A stretch of DNA of 64,000 bases from Prorocentrum cordatum (GCA_963575745.1 CAUYUJ010019610.1:1-64000); one strand, 5' to 3'; positions 10,207 to 22,112 are shown, numbered from the stretch's first letter. The notes: generated by a model not told the origin, from the letters alone. Made by a program: numbers and translations.

Positions 10207-11160
10207 GTGGAAGGCTTCTTGTGGACGAGCTTCTACTGTGCCCAGGGGCGCCGATGGCTCATTCCCTCGGCGAGGTTCTCCGATGAAGAGCTCTTTGTAC
10301 TGCCCGCTTGCTGGGCTGCTCGCCCCTGCCGTCGCCTCTGAGCCGGGGCTTCGACTGCGCCACGCGACCGCCAGCGCCGCGCCTTTTCTTCCTCGTCCTC
10401 CTCTTCGCGGAGCTGGACGTTGGGCCAGCCGGCCTGCAAGCGAAAAAATGCTCGAGTGGGGGATCGACTACAGAATATGCATTGACCCCAGACCTGTCTT
10501 TTCCGTAGAACCCGTGACACGTGCTACGTCTTTCTTCTGTCGATTCGACGAGGAAGGCAAATCTGGGGTAAAGCACTTCCGGAGTCGAGCCCCTACCTCG
10601 AAATGTGTGCACTTCTCCTCGGGTGGCCGGGGCATCTCCCCTTGGTGCGGCCCACGTCTGCGGCCCGTCTGCCCGGCGCGGGTGCCAGGGCTGGCGCCGA
10701 CTGCTTCTTGGCCCCGCTCCATCGCTCAACGCCTGCCCGCTCGTGTGAGGGGCCCCGCCGCAAGCCCGCACGTGCGGCGCCCCGACAGGCGCGGCCCCTG
10801 GAAGACCCCGACCCCCTTGCCCCAGCACCGGCTTGTCATCCCGAGTCATCTTCTGACGGCCCCGAGGCCCCCGGAGGCCCCGCGAGGGCCCCCGGAGGGC
10901 CCCCATGGCCAGAAGCCCTGAGGTCCAACGTTTCGGAAATTACCCTGCGACCTAGCCACCCTTTTCTATACATGTTGCAGATCGCAGCCCGACGGCACGA
11001 GAGAAGAGGAGGGGGGAACACAGGAGACAGGAGAGAGGAGGAGGGGAGGAGGGGGGAGGAGAAGAAGAACGGGGCGACCACACTGCTCTATTCAAAACGA
11101 GTGTCCAACCCTAGGAGGGTTGGGACAAATTCGGCTACTCGCAGGAGTGACCCTGGGCAG
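10207..11160. other. No gene recognised; R1 fragment and GGA-rich stretch
   Basis: A degenerate R1 copy lies near 10790-10900 (ATCCCGAGTCATCTTCTGAC, then GGCCCCGAGGCC). GGGGAGG-type purine repeats fill 11000-11065. No coding region can be supported. Confidence 0.45.
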
Positions 11161-11286
11161 GAGTGACCTTTGGTGCGCGACTCCTGGGGGGCCGCGGGGA
11201 GCCCAAACCTGGGTTCGCAAGCAGCTGCTACTGCCTCGTTTTCAACCATCTGGGGACCCACACTGTGCCCGCACCAAAGGTCACTC
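11161..11286. repeat. Perfect 17-bp inverted repeat
   Basis: GAGTGACCTTTGGTGCG at 11161-11177 faces its exact reverse complement at 11270-11286, with a 92-base spacer. Confidence 0.8.
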
Positions 11287-11449
11287 TGGCGAAAGGGCAC
11301 TCCTACGTCTAGTCGAAAAATTGCAGCACCGCGCAGAATCGCGGCCCGAGCCCCGGGCCCCACCTGTCCGCGCCATGTTTCCAGCCGGGTCGATCCGTGA
11401 GGCTCCCGCGGCCCGGCACGGAGCGCGGACGCCCGCTGTGACGAGAGGG

Positions 11450-11625
11450 CAGCGCCAGGATCGCAAGGAGGAACCTCCCGCCCGGAGCTTTGATGGCGTC
11501 GCGAGCAGTTTCTGGGGATGGGGGGGGCGCCAGGATCTCAGGGAGGAACCTCCCGCCGCGAGCAGTTTCTGGGGATGGGGCGGCGCCAGGATCTCAGGGA
11601 GGAACCTCCCGCCCTGAGTTTTCCT
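11450..11625. repeat. Tandem repeat of about 57 bp, three copies
   Basis: CGCCAGGATCTCAGGGAGGA and a following AACCTCCCGCC block recur, with the first copy slightly diverged. The copies are separated by GCGAGCAGTTTCTGGGGATG. Confidence 0.8.
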
Positions 11626-11739
11626 ACAGCGTCGCGAGCAATGTCTGGGGGGGGGGGGGGAACGCCGCCCCGCGCTCGCTGCCGGGGGGCCCGCCCTGCG
11701 GCCCAGCCACCCCGCGCGCCCCCTCGCGGCCTCGCCGCG

Positions 11740-12010
11740 CGAGTGCGCTCTCTTCTCCCGCCCCCTCTCCCCGCGGCCGCCTCGCGTCGTGCCCTCCCGA
11801 GATCCAACGTGCTGAGCAAGAATCAAGACGGAAGTTTTTCGCTATTTTCGCGGCCGCCTCTCGGCTTCCCCCCTACCCCGAGATCCAACGTATTGAACAA
11901 ATCAAGACGGAGATTTTTCGCAATTTTCGCGGCCGCCTCTCGTCTTCCCCCTCCCCCGAGATCCAACGTATTGCCAAAAATCAAGACGGAGGTTTTTCAC
12001 AGACTTCGGT
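11740..12010. repeat. Tandem repeat of about 80 bp, three copies
   Basis: GAGATCCAACGT starts at 11799, 11880 and 11958. Each is followed by AATCAAGACGGA, a TTTTTC..ATTTTCGCGGCCGCCTCTCG block and a CCCC run. The copies are clearly diverged. Confidence 0.8.
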
Positions 12011-12035
12011 CTCTAGGGGCCCTCCGCCCGGCTCA

Positions 12036-12580
12036 GGGACGGGCAAAAAGACGGCTCGGGAGGAAAAGCCGGTCCTGGGGAGTGGGTCGAGGCTTCCGGG
12101 GAGCGCGCATGGAAGAAATCACGACGTCCTACCTCCAGAACCTCCCGCACGCGGGACAGCTCGCAACCCCGTAGCCCGGGTGGCATGGGCGCGCGTGCGG
12201 ACTGCCGCTGCCGCGCCGCGACGCACAAGCGTCGGAACCGACGCTCCGCTCCGCGAGCATGCTGGACTTAGGAAGGCACCAACTATACACCAACACCGAT
12301 CCTGGCCAGCATCGGTGTTGGTGTACAGTTGGTGCCCTCCGAGGAGTCGCTCGGGCAGCAGCTCCACGAGCGCACGGGCTTCAACACCACCTCCCTCCAG
12401 CCCACCAGCGGCGCCAGCGGCAATCTCAGAGGGCGCCAGCGGCAGTCTCAGGGGAGGGAAACATATCGAGACTGCCACCCAGAGATCCCGTGTCGTGATT
12501 TCTTCCATGCGCGCTCCCCGGAAGCCTCGACCCACTCCCCAGGACCGGTTTTTCATCCCGAGTCGTTTTTTGACGGTCCC
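12036..12580. repeat. Inverted pair of R1 repeats around a 370-bp spacer
   Basis: The minus-orientation R1 copy at 12036-12123 is nearly a perfect reverse complement of the plus copy at 12493-12580. The arms are about 87 bp with only a handful of mismatches, including GTCGTGATTTCTTCCATGCG at the inner ends. A transcript crossing it would form a long double-stranded arm. The spacer contains the hairpin at 12275-12336. Confidence 0.85.
12275..12336. repeat. Compact hairpin, 26-nt arms, 10-nt loop
   Basis: GGCACCAACTATACACCAAC starts the left arm, which ends CACCGAT at 12300. The right arm 12311-12336 is its reverse complement with one mismatch. The loop is CCTGGCCAGC. It shares CACCGAT-CTGGCCAG-ATCGGTG with the fold-back at 516-658, so the two may be related. 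Size and pairing would also suit a small-RNA precursor, but nothing in the sequence shows transcription. Confidence 0.85.
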
Positions 12581-12589
12581 TGAGCCCGG

Positions 12590-12785
12590 CGAAGGCCCCT
12601 ATAGAGGCCGAAAACTGCGAAACACCCCCGCCTTGATTTTTTCAATGCGTTGGATCCCTGGGTATCTAGACTTTCGGAGGCCCGCGCGGATTTCTTGGAT
12701 CGGCGCCAGGGGGCGGCGCCGACTCAAGGGGGCCCAGCGCAGATCTCAGGACCCCGCGCGGACCTCTGACAGCTTCTGCTCCTGG
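12590..12785. repeat. R1 end followed by fold-back copy D
   Basis: This continues the plus-strand R1 copy from 12493. It has GCCGAAAACTGCGAAACACC and ATTTTTTCAATGCGTTGGAT, then ACTTTCGGAGGCCCGCGCGG and the inverted partner near 12755-12780. It mirrors the layout at 6840-7160. Confidence 0.7.
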
Positions 12786-14746
12786 CCTTTCTTGTCCCTC
12801 TTCGACTGCGGAGGGGATATACCAGAAGGGGACCGGCTCAGGGGGGGGAAGCACCGACCGGTGGACCCCTGGGTGCCCCTCCCCCGTCGCCACTGGGCGG
12901 GGGCCTCCGCTCGCGCCGGCACTCTGCCGCGGAGCCGGCGGGGTGCAGCGCACGTCGGCGCCCGCAAGAGGGACAGAGCCGTTGGTGCAGCGCGCGGCTC
13001 CTCCCCCGGGCGCGCGCTCGTCGCCCCGGCTCCCGGGGGGCCCGCCGGCGGCGGGGCCGTCGCCGGCCGACGCGACGCGAGGCCACCGCACCTGGTTCCC
13101 CTCGGGATCAGGGCGCCTGTGCGGGGCAACTCGGCGCCGGGTCTCTGCGGCCCGTCTCGCCTCGCGGCGCCCATGCGCGCCCTGGCCTCCCCCCCCGCCC
13201 GTGCTTGTGCTGGGCCTCCCCGTGCGCTGCACGCGCGCTCCCCTGCCAGCATGGGCGCCGGCGCTCTTCGCACGCCTGGCCCCGCCAAGAAGGGCTGGCC
13301 CTAGGCCCTATACCTGCTGGTGGGCCCCTCGGCCTTTTCCTTCCCACTGGGTTGGCCCGGGCCCCCCCCCCCCCTCCCTCCCTCCCACCCACCCATCCCC
13401 CCCTCTCTCCCTCCCTCCCTCCCTCGCTCCCTCCCCCCCTCCTTGTGTAACAACCCCACGCCTGCGCCTCGTCCAGCCGGCGCAGGTGCTGGGGCTGGCG
13501 GCTCTCTTTCCGCCCCGCCCAGCTCTGCCAGTTCCAAAGGCTCTGCGGCGCCCTCGCGCCACGCCCAGCGTGCTCCTCGCGGGGCCTCGGTGCACCGTCC
13601 AGTGCCGTCGCCCCTGCCACGGGCGCCGACGCCCACCGCCGCCTGGGTCGTGTGCTTTGCCCCTCTGCCTCGGCCCCCTCCACTCCCGGGTCGGTGTGCT
13701 CGGTGCGCCTCACCTTGCCCGCTCTGCAGCTCGTGCAGGATCAGCCTCGCGCTGGAAGCCGCACTGCTGCTGGCGCTCCGTTGTCCCGACCAGCTGGTGC
13801 GCCTGGCTTCACGCTTCTCCTCGGGCGGGGGTGCAGCCGCCTCGCTTTTGCACCTGCTGCCGCCCAGCACAGGGCACACCTCCGTCACGCAACCTCTACC
13901 GTTTTCCGAGCTGCATCCTTGCAGCCCGGCTGTGGCATTCACTTGCCGTGTGCACGCCTCGAATGTTCTCGCATTGGGTTCAGTGCTCTTCGGCCTCTTC
14001 CGCGTGCATGCGCTTCTGCGGTTCTTATGCATGCGACTGGCCTCACCCAGTCCACCCATCTGCTACGCCAGGTGGAACTTCGCCTAAGCGTGTCCCAGCT
14101 TAGCGCATCGCGGCGGTGTAGTCACCTCGCCGCTGGAGGAAAAGAGTGTGTGTGTGTGTGTGCATGCGTGTGGGGAACGAGGAAACCGTAAGGGAGGCAC
14201 GGAGAGACGAAGGAGCAGGAGGGAGTCACTCAGACTGCGGCATTCGGCATCATATCGCTTCTCAAGAAGGGCGTGCCGTGTTGACGTGTACCAGATGCTG
14301 CCACATGCGCAGCATATCGCCTGCGACATTATGTCAGAAGCCGAAGGGCGTCCACAGAACTGCGGAACGACACAACGGATCTCTTACGTCCTGGTCGATA
14401 GCACCCAAAACTTCACGCCCGGCCTGGGAACTAGATGAAACCACCATGCTCCGTGATCTCTTTAAACACCATGTCTTGTGATGCCATTTTCTGGGTCCTC
14501 CTCCGCCTCCTCCTCCTCCTCCTGCCACTTGTCTTCATCATCCTTCACATCGAGCGCCCTCCTCCATGTTCTATTTTCCTTCGACACTGTCCTCCAGTGC
14601 CTCCTCCGTATCCTAAACCTGCCGCCTGTTCATCGTCCTCCTCCCCCTCTGCACCCTCTCCCCTCCCTGATCCCTCTTCCCGATCTTCATCACCCTTCAT
14701 CCTTCGCCTTCCCACCCTGTGCCTTTCAGCTATCAAGGGGACAGTC
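12786..14746. other. No gene recognised; CCT tract and TG repeat
   Basis: GC-rich to about 13360. A CCCT-rich tract fills 13365-13442, and GTGTGTGT is at 14145-14162. On the minus strand, AAG followed by GTGAGG near 13715-13724 looks like a 5' splice site after a GC3-rich stretch (...LILHELQSG). I could not connect it to a protein. Confidence 0.4.
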
Positions 14747-14825
14747 CAGCATGGACAGGCTGAAGTTGTTCAGGGCGATGTTCAGGGTGAAGCTCAAGGA
14801 GAAGCACAGGACCATGCCGAGCTGC
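14747..14825 (-). CDS. Transporter exon C (TPT/SLC35-type)
   Basis: The exon reads QLGMVLCFSLSFTLNIALNN and then FSLSML. LNIALNNFSLS is the diagnostic transmembrane motif of triose-phosphate and nucleotide-sugar translocators. The acceptor is excellent: TTTTTCTTAATTACTCAG ends at 14826 on the minus strand. The exon has 79 bases: one base completes the last codon of exon B, followed by 26 full codons. It ends before GACTGT, implying a GA donor, which is reported as tolerated in dinoflagellates. Joining to exon D at GACATCTCG keeps frame. A GT two codons later would break the family match. Confidence 0.75.
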
Positions 14826-15762
14826 CTGAGTAATTAAGAAAAAGGCACGGGGGGTCAGTGGTCTATGGTACCTCTGGGCGTGGGAATGACAAGGAGATGT
14901 CCAGAGCTGGAGTCGAACGAGCAATATCATGTCGAGAAAACACTGGCAGCGGCGAGGTGAAGTACCAGCGGTTGGAAGAGAGATGGCGAGTGGGAGTGGC
15001 ACGCTCATCATGTGCGAAGCCTCTGAGGCGGTCACTATGACTATGAATCAGCCCCCGCCTCAGAGCGTGCGCACGGGGCAAGCCAGCACGAGGGTAGGAA
15101 CCTCAAACAAGAAGCGAAGGAAAGACAAGGGATGGGGCCAATCCCCTGGCCGGTCACGCCGCTGGCGACTCGCTGTTTCATCAGAACTCCAACCATCGAA
15201 ATCAGTAGCGCGTTTGCCTTGGCAAACACTTGATTCGGCGACGGCTGCAGGCGACGCCGTCAGCAGCCGATGCATCTGCGATGCGGCGAGATCTACTGCC
15301 TGCATCTATTCCAAGTTCATTTGGGCGGCCTCCAAAGGAACTGCTCGAATGCCACCTGAGCCGCCCGAGCACTGACCTGACCAATCGACCGTGGAACTGC
15401 CATCTCGAGGCCACCGTGAATCAGGTCCCCCCTATGCCCCCCTACGCCTGTCCCCCGCCATCGTTGCCCCCGAATGAAGGAGACAATGAGTTCAGAGCTC
15501 CGGGGAGAGAACGATGGGCAGGCAACGACATATGTACATGTACGCCCTCCGCGGTCTTGCCTGCACGAACGTCCGCGTTGACACGCACTCCAGGGGAAGC
15601 TAACCGCGTACGTGTACATCTGTTGCTGGCCTCTGAAACGAGTACGTCAGGGGCACGGAAGCAAAGGGAGCTCAGCGAGGAGTCCGAGCGCGGAGGTGGC
15701 GATGGATCACGTGCTGCCGGACGGCGCTCGCGAGCTGACGGGGCCCCTGCGCACCCGCCTGC
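14826..15762 (-). other. Intron between transporter exons B and C
   Basis: It starts GCAGGC and ends ACTCAG on the minus strand (GC-AG), 937 bases. It contains no recognised repeat or gene. The short overlapping frames in it have no domain. Confidence 0.6.
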
Positions 15763-15806
15763 CTGGGGGTCGTAAGCTTCTTGGGGGTGTACTTCCACGG
15801 CGTCAG
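15763..15806 (-). CDS. Transporter exon B (TPT/SLC35-type)
   Basis: This 44-base exon encodes LTPWKYTPKKLTTP plus two bases of the next codon. The YTPKKL block is the family's cytosolic loop before the LNxxLNNxSL helix. The acceptor CCCAG is at 15811-15807, and the donor is AG followed by GCAGGC (GC donor). Splicing to exon C gives YTPKKLTTPRQLGMVLCF, a clean family match across the junction. That is the main evidence that these short pieces are exons and not chance frames. Confidence 0.7.
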
Positions 15807-15889
15807 CTGGGACCCGAGGACGCCAACTCCTCCCAGCGCCCACAACCCGATCCTGCAGCTGGAGAGAGACAAAGGCCGCATAGACACAT

Positions 15890-16410
15890 CAGCTTTCGGA
15901 GGGCGGCGCGGATTTCTTGGAATGGCACTGGACCCCCTCCCTGGCGCGCGGAGCGCGCCGGAGGCGGCGCGGGAGGCGCTTCCGGGGGGGGCCCCCCAGA
16001 GATCCGATGTCTCATTGCACCGACCTTGCAGACGTGCTGCAGCGGCGGTTTTTTGGCGTGGATTTCTGCCAATGCAAAACCCGGAAACGGCGAGCGAAAA
16101 ACGAAGTGAATTTCACGTGGATTTCTTCGTCTTCATTCCTGGCCAACACAAATGCGCACGAAATTTACTTCGAAATCCGGAACGAAATTCTTCAGGACAC
16201 TCAGGGCCCATCCTTTTGATTTCCGAGCGAAATCCGCTCTGCGATGTTGGCGCCATGAGATGTCGTGACTTTTTCAATGCGCGGTCCCTGGAAGCCTCGA
16301 CCCATTCCTCAGGACCAGTTTTTCATCCTGGGCCGTTTTTGGACGGTCCCGGGGCCCGGCGAGGGCCCTCAGAGGCGGGAAACCGCGAGAAGCCTCCGTC
16401 CTGAGTTTCT
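15890..16410. repeat. Fold-back-related fragment (E) and R1 copy
   Basis: GCTTTCGGAGGGCGGCGCGG with GATTTCTTGGAATGGCACTG (15893-15932) matches one arm of the fold-back family, followed by a GCGCGCGGAGCGCGCC centre. At 16255-16410 a plus-strand R1 copy has TTTTTCAATGCGCGGTCCC, GAAGCCTCGACCCATTCC and GACGGTCCCGGGGCCCGG. No gene lies between them. Confidence 0.65.
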
Positions 16411-16865
16411 CACCGGCAACGCGTTGGATCTCTCTCTGGGCAGCGCTGGTGCCGAGGAATCTCCATCCTGCCGTGCCCTGTGCGCGTCCCGATGCCCCAC
16501 CGGCTCCGCCCACCGCGGGCCGAGAATCCGCGGGCCCCCGCGGGAGCAGCAGGCGTGCCAGATCCGCCTCCGCGCCTGCAGCGGTTTGTGCGCGTCGGGC
16601 CCTCTCGCTTCTTGCGAAGCAGTGCAGTGGAGGCCAGTCCAGGGGAGGGAGAGGGGAGGGAGAGGGGAGGCAGAGGGGAGGGAGGTGAGGAGGCGAGGGA
16701 GGGAGGCAAAGGGATGGAGGCCTGGGCAGAGAGGAGAAGGATGGGGAGAGGGAGGGAAGGGGAGACAGTGGGAGGAAAGGCTGGGGAGAGGAGAGGGAGG
16801 GAGGGAGGCAATGGAAGGTCCACCGCTCAGCCCTTACAGGAGCAGTAGGAGAAAGAGGAATACAG
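16411..16865. other. No gene; purine-rich repeat
   Basis: GC-rich sequence, then GGGA/GGGAGAGG units at 16630-16830. Confidence 0.55.
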
Positions 16866-17003
16866 TGGAGGCCAGTCCACAAAAAACCTTCCACAAGAAA
16901 CCCAATCTTGAGACCCCCAACGTCGCGCTTTCCGCAGCAAAGCGAGCGAAACCCAAGAAACCCAGGACACCCTGGAGGCAAGCAGGGTGTTTCTGATGGC
17001 CCA
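16866..17003 (-). repeat. Dispersed repeat family R2, minus orientation
   Basis: It reads on the minus strand as CACCCTGCTTGCCTCCAGGG, then TGTCCTGGGTTTCTTGGGT, GGAAAGCGCGACG, and a CTTGTGGAAGGTTTTTTG end. It matches the copies at 2193-2325 and 9650-9785. Confidence 0.7.
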
Positions 17004-17264
17004 AGAGGAATCCAAAACGGTCCCAAGACGGCCCAAGAGGGCCTCCCGTGGGACCCAAGACGGCCTTAAAAGGCCCTTCGACGGCGTCCGGACGGTCCCA
17101 CGACGGCCCCCAAACACCCACCGTACGGCCAAGAGAGCCCCAAGACGACCCAAGAGAACCCGAATCTGGCGGAATGGGTCCCCAAGACGGCCAAAGAGGG
17201 CCCAAAGGGACCCCCAAGACTGCCTCATCGAAGGCCAAGACAGCCCCAAGATGGCCCAAACAAG
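17004..17264. repeat. Degenerate CCAAGACGGCC repeat
   Basis: CCAAGACGGCC-like and CCAAGAGGGCC-like units recur roughly every 17-20 bases. Confidence 0.55.
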
Positions 17265-18880
<1,616 letters not shown>

Positions 18881-19191
18881 ATAACCCTATCATCATCTTC
18901 ATCTGATCCGCATCCTCACTGATCAGCATCATCGTCATCAGCCCCATCGTCCTCACACTCCTCATCGTCCTCCCCACGGCTCTCCCAAACCTGAAGACAT
19001 AAGGTCTCACACGTGACGGCCTCCCCTGCCCCCTTGAGCAATCGCCATCCAGGACGCCGGGCAGGCACAGTGGCGGGACTGGCCCCAGGCAGCTGGATGC
19101 AGCGCCCTCTCCCCCCCCCTCCGCCCGCCCGAGCGCGGTGGCGGAGTCGCGCGGCAGCGCAACTGGATAATCGTTTCCCCCCGTACTCACC
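18881..19191. other. No gene recognised
   Basis: Unique sequence after the CAT tract, with a short C homopolymer. No domain. Confidence 0.5.
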
Positions 19192-19395
19192 AACACGAAC
19201 CCACTCTTAAAGGCACCCCAGGCGACCTCAGAAATACCACGAACAGGCCTCACACGAACCAACACGAACCCAAGTGACCCCAGGTGACCTCAGAAATACC
19301 ACTAACAGGGGCCTCACACGAACCAACACGAACCCAAGAGACCCCAGGTGACCTCAGAAATACCACGAACAGGCCTCACACGACCCCCCAGCGAG
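19192..19395. repeat. 62-64 bp tandem repeat, three copies
   Basis: GACCTCAGAAATACCA starts at 19224, 19286 and 19350. Each copy also holds ACAGG..CCTCACACGA and CCAACACGAACCCA. Confidence 0.9.
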
Positions 19396-19515
19396 CCTCT
19401 ACGAGTCCACGACGTTCCCGGGGCCTTCCTCGGGATCTCCCGTTCAGGGTCGGCGGAACCGCCCGCAGGGCCTCTCCAAGAATTGCTTCCCCCCATCCTG
19501 GCCAACACGACCCCT

Positions 19516-19744
19516 TGATGGGCCTTTGTTCCACCCCACCACCATAAGTTGGAGGCGGAGGGGGTCCTCCTCCTCCTCCTCCTCCTCCTCCTCCTCCTCC
19601 TCCTCCTCCCCCTCCTCCTCCTCCTCCTCCTCCTCTTCGTCCTCCTCCTCCTCCTCCTCCTCCTCCTCTTCGTCCTCCTCCTCCTCGTTCTCTCTCCCCC
19701 CCTCCAACTTATGGTGGTGGTGGTGGTGGAAAACAAGCCCATCA
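19516..19744. repeat. Fold-back element with terminal inverted repeats around a CCT tract
   Basis: CCACCACCATAAGTTGGAGG at 19536-19555 has an exact 20-base inverted partner at 19701-19720. The pairing continues outward imperfectly to TGATGGGC at 19516 and GCCCATCA at 19737-19744, so arms are about 40 and 44 bases. The interior is CCT/CGTCCT microsatellite. It looks like a MITE-like fold-back whose core has been replaced or expanded by a triplet repeat. Confidence 0.85.
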
Positions 19745-21297
19745 CCCCTATCATGCTTTGTGTGCGACCCTGCGCCGCAGGCCACTTGCGCGAGTCAATC
19801 AGGGAGGGGAGGACGCACACGATTTCGACGCGCCTGGAAACGCGATGCCAGGCTGCTCTGCAGGGCAGCGTGTGCCAACGGCCCCGAGGGAGGACAGACT
19901 CCGTGCTGCCCCGCGGAGTGCTGGAGAGGGAGGGGGGGAAGCTGGGTGCTGGATTGGCCTGCCTCCGAGGAGGCAGGTCCGAAGAGAAGAGGTCACCTCG
20001 GAGTCATGTCCCGTGCGTCCTGGATGCAAACACGTTCGCAGTAATCCGCTCAGCAGAGGTGCCGCGATCGAGTCGGAGGGTCGAGGTCTCGAGGTCCTAC
20101 AGGAGGGCCGAGCAGAATCCATGAGGAGGACCGTCGCACGAGGAGGATCGAGGAGGAGAAGGGGGAGGGAGGGAGGGAGGGAGGGAGGGAGGGAGGGAGG
20201 GAAGGAGGGGGAGGAGGAGGAGGAGGAGGAGGAGGAGGAGAGGAGGGATGATCGAGGAGGATCGAGGATCAGAAACCTCCAGAGGCCTTGGAGAAGGCCG
20301 ACGAAGCTTCTCAGGAGGTCGGAGGCCTTCTGAGCCTTCTGAAAAGGCCCGCCCCCTCTCGGAAGCCCGGTTGTTTTGCGGGTCCTACCTCGGCTCTCCG
20401 GTGGCCGTTGGGGACGGTCGGGGCAGCCCTGGAACGCTCTCGGCGCGGCGCAACCGCTGGAAGGCCTCCCGAGGCTGAGAAACCACGAAGAGAACCAACG
20501 AGAACGTCCGAAAACCTATCACACCTAGAAGGACGCAACCCGAAGCTGGAAAACCTCTTTGGGGTGGCCTCCCCCTCCTCCTCCTCCTCCTCCTCCTCCT
20601 CCTCCTCCTCCTCCTCCTCCTCCCCCTCCTCCTTGGAGCCTCGGCGCGGGAGGTCGGAACCTTTGTCGCCCAGAGGCCCCTCGAACCACCGCGAGAGCGG
20701 GCTGAGCCAGGGAAGGGGTGGGCAAGGGGTCCCCCAGGCTTGGGTGAATTCGGGAGAATTCGGTGACGACGATGTCGACCTTCGCCCAAGAGACGAGCGC
20801 CGCCTCGGGACCCAAAGCGAACGGGCCCTGGCGCGGCGGAGCCAAAACTCGAGGCCCTAGGGGAAAGAGAAAACCCTGGGAGCCGAGGACACTAATGTGG
20901 GAGGTCTTTGCCTTTGGACAGGCGAAAAATTACAGACTTCCCATTCTTAGTGGGTGGGCCACACGGGTTGAAGAGCCATTTCACACTCCCCCCGTCTGTG
21001 GCTTTGGCTCTACGGCTACAGACTGTGCACCACCAAGTGGAACAATGCGTTGCGTATGCCATGGAGTGAGAAGGGTGCACAGCTCTGTTACCTATTTGGA
21101 TCACATGGGGGCCCCTGGCCGCTCGGACCGTTTGAGCACCAGGGGCCTTGGGCTTACAGATCCTAAGCCACCGTGTGATGGCCAGGGACCCCCGCATGTT
21201 TGCTGATTGCCTCGTTGCACAGTCTACATTGCCATCTACTATTGGAGGTGCAGAGGGAGTGGGGACAGGTAGACAGGGCCTGGCTCAACTCACTCAC
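19745..21297. other. No gene recognised; two microsatellites
   Basis: Mostly unique GC-rich sequence. GGGA/GGA repeats lie at 20158-20240 and CCT at 20574-20628. Open frames here lack any domain I recognise. Confidence 0.45.
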
Positions 21298-22030
21298 TCA
21301 CAGCCTGGTCCTCTCCTTGGTCTCCTTCCTCTCGGGCATCTGGGACGACGGGTCTCGAACGATAGCATCTGTATGGGCTCGGAGGAGGCGTTTCCATGCG
21401 AAGGCCGCGGTCGCTCTGGCCCACTCATGCATGCACATTTGCTGGCGCGGGATGCCGTGCAGCTCCGCGCCCCGCTCAGCCAAGGCGCCGGCCGCTGCGT
21501 AGCCGTGCCAGGCCTCCTCGTCCAGGCGAAGGGCCCTCATCTACTCGTCGGTGTGGCTGGGCACATGGTGGAGCTCGACGATCGAAACTGGGTCGTCGAG
21601 CACTGGGCTGCGCTCGCGCAGCGCTCGGTCCATGAGGTCCCAAATGTCGCGACTGGAGCGCTGCTGCCCGAGGTCTGGCGTAGTGCGACCGTTGCCAGCC
21701 TCGGATGGCCACATCCGAATCCGTCCATATCCGTACTCGTCCCGTGGTAGATCGTAGCGCCTGGACGATTGCCCACAACTCGGCTCGGTTGTTGGTCTGG
21801 CGTCGTCCAGGTAGGGGTCCGTATTGTGCTGCGCCCATGTGCCATCCGCCGTGCGACTTGGTGAGTGTGGCCCAGGCCCAGCCGCATCGTCTGCAACGTG
21901 GGTCCTCGGGGTGCTCACCGTCGCTGCCGTCAGTGCTGATGACTTTGTATGGGGCCGTTGACTCCGAAGGGCTTGCCAGCGTTGATGGGGCTGTTCTCGG
22001 TGTCGCAGTCGGGCGGCACCGCCGACTCAC
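21298..22030 (-). pseudogene. LINE 1 RNase H domain, frameshifted
   Basis: The catalytic positions are visible: STDGSDGE (first Asp), NNRAELWAIVQAL (Glu) and IWTDSDVAIRGW (third Asp), all in one frame starting at 22030. The expected late region (DIWDLMDRALRER, then HHVPSHTDE) is in a second frame. The C-terminal GALAERGAELHGIP piece is in a third. At least two frame changes therefore fall between about 21550 and 21720. The domain would degrade the RNA strand of the RNA-DNA hybrid during retrotransposition. Confidence 0.75.
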
Positions 22031-22112
22031 GTGGGACTAGCCCTCTCAACCAGGAGCATGGAACGTGCTCGCTACCAGTGATAGCTCTCAGCTGTAGTGC
22101 TGCGGTGCGATC

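Noticed and set aside
7703-10921. Very long overlapping ORFs on both strands (up to 956 residues) over 7.7-10.9 kb.
   Set aside because: They are translations of CCT/GGA and GAC microsatellites (Ser, Pro, Leu, Glu, Arg, Asp runs) with no domain. Triplet repeats cannot make stop codons, so length is not evidence.
13300-13760. AAG-GTGAGG near 13715-13724 as a splice donor of an unknown gene.
   Set aside because: The preceding frame has no recognisable domain, and no partner exon could be found.
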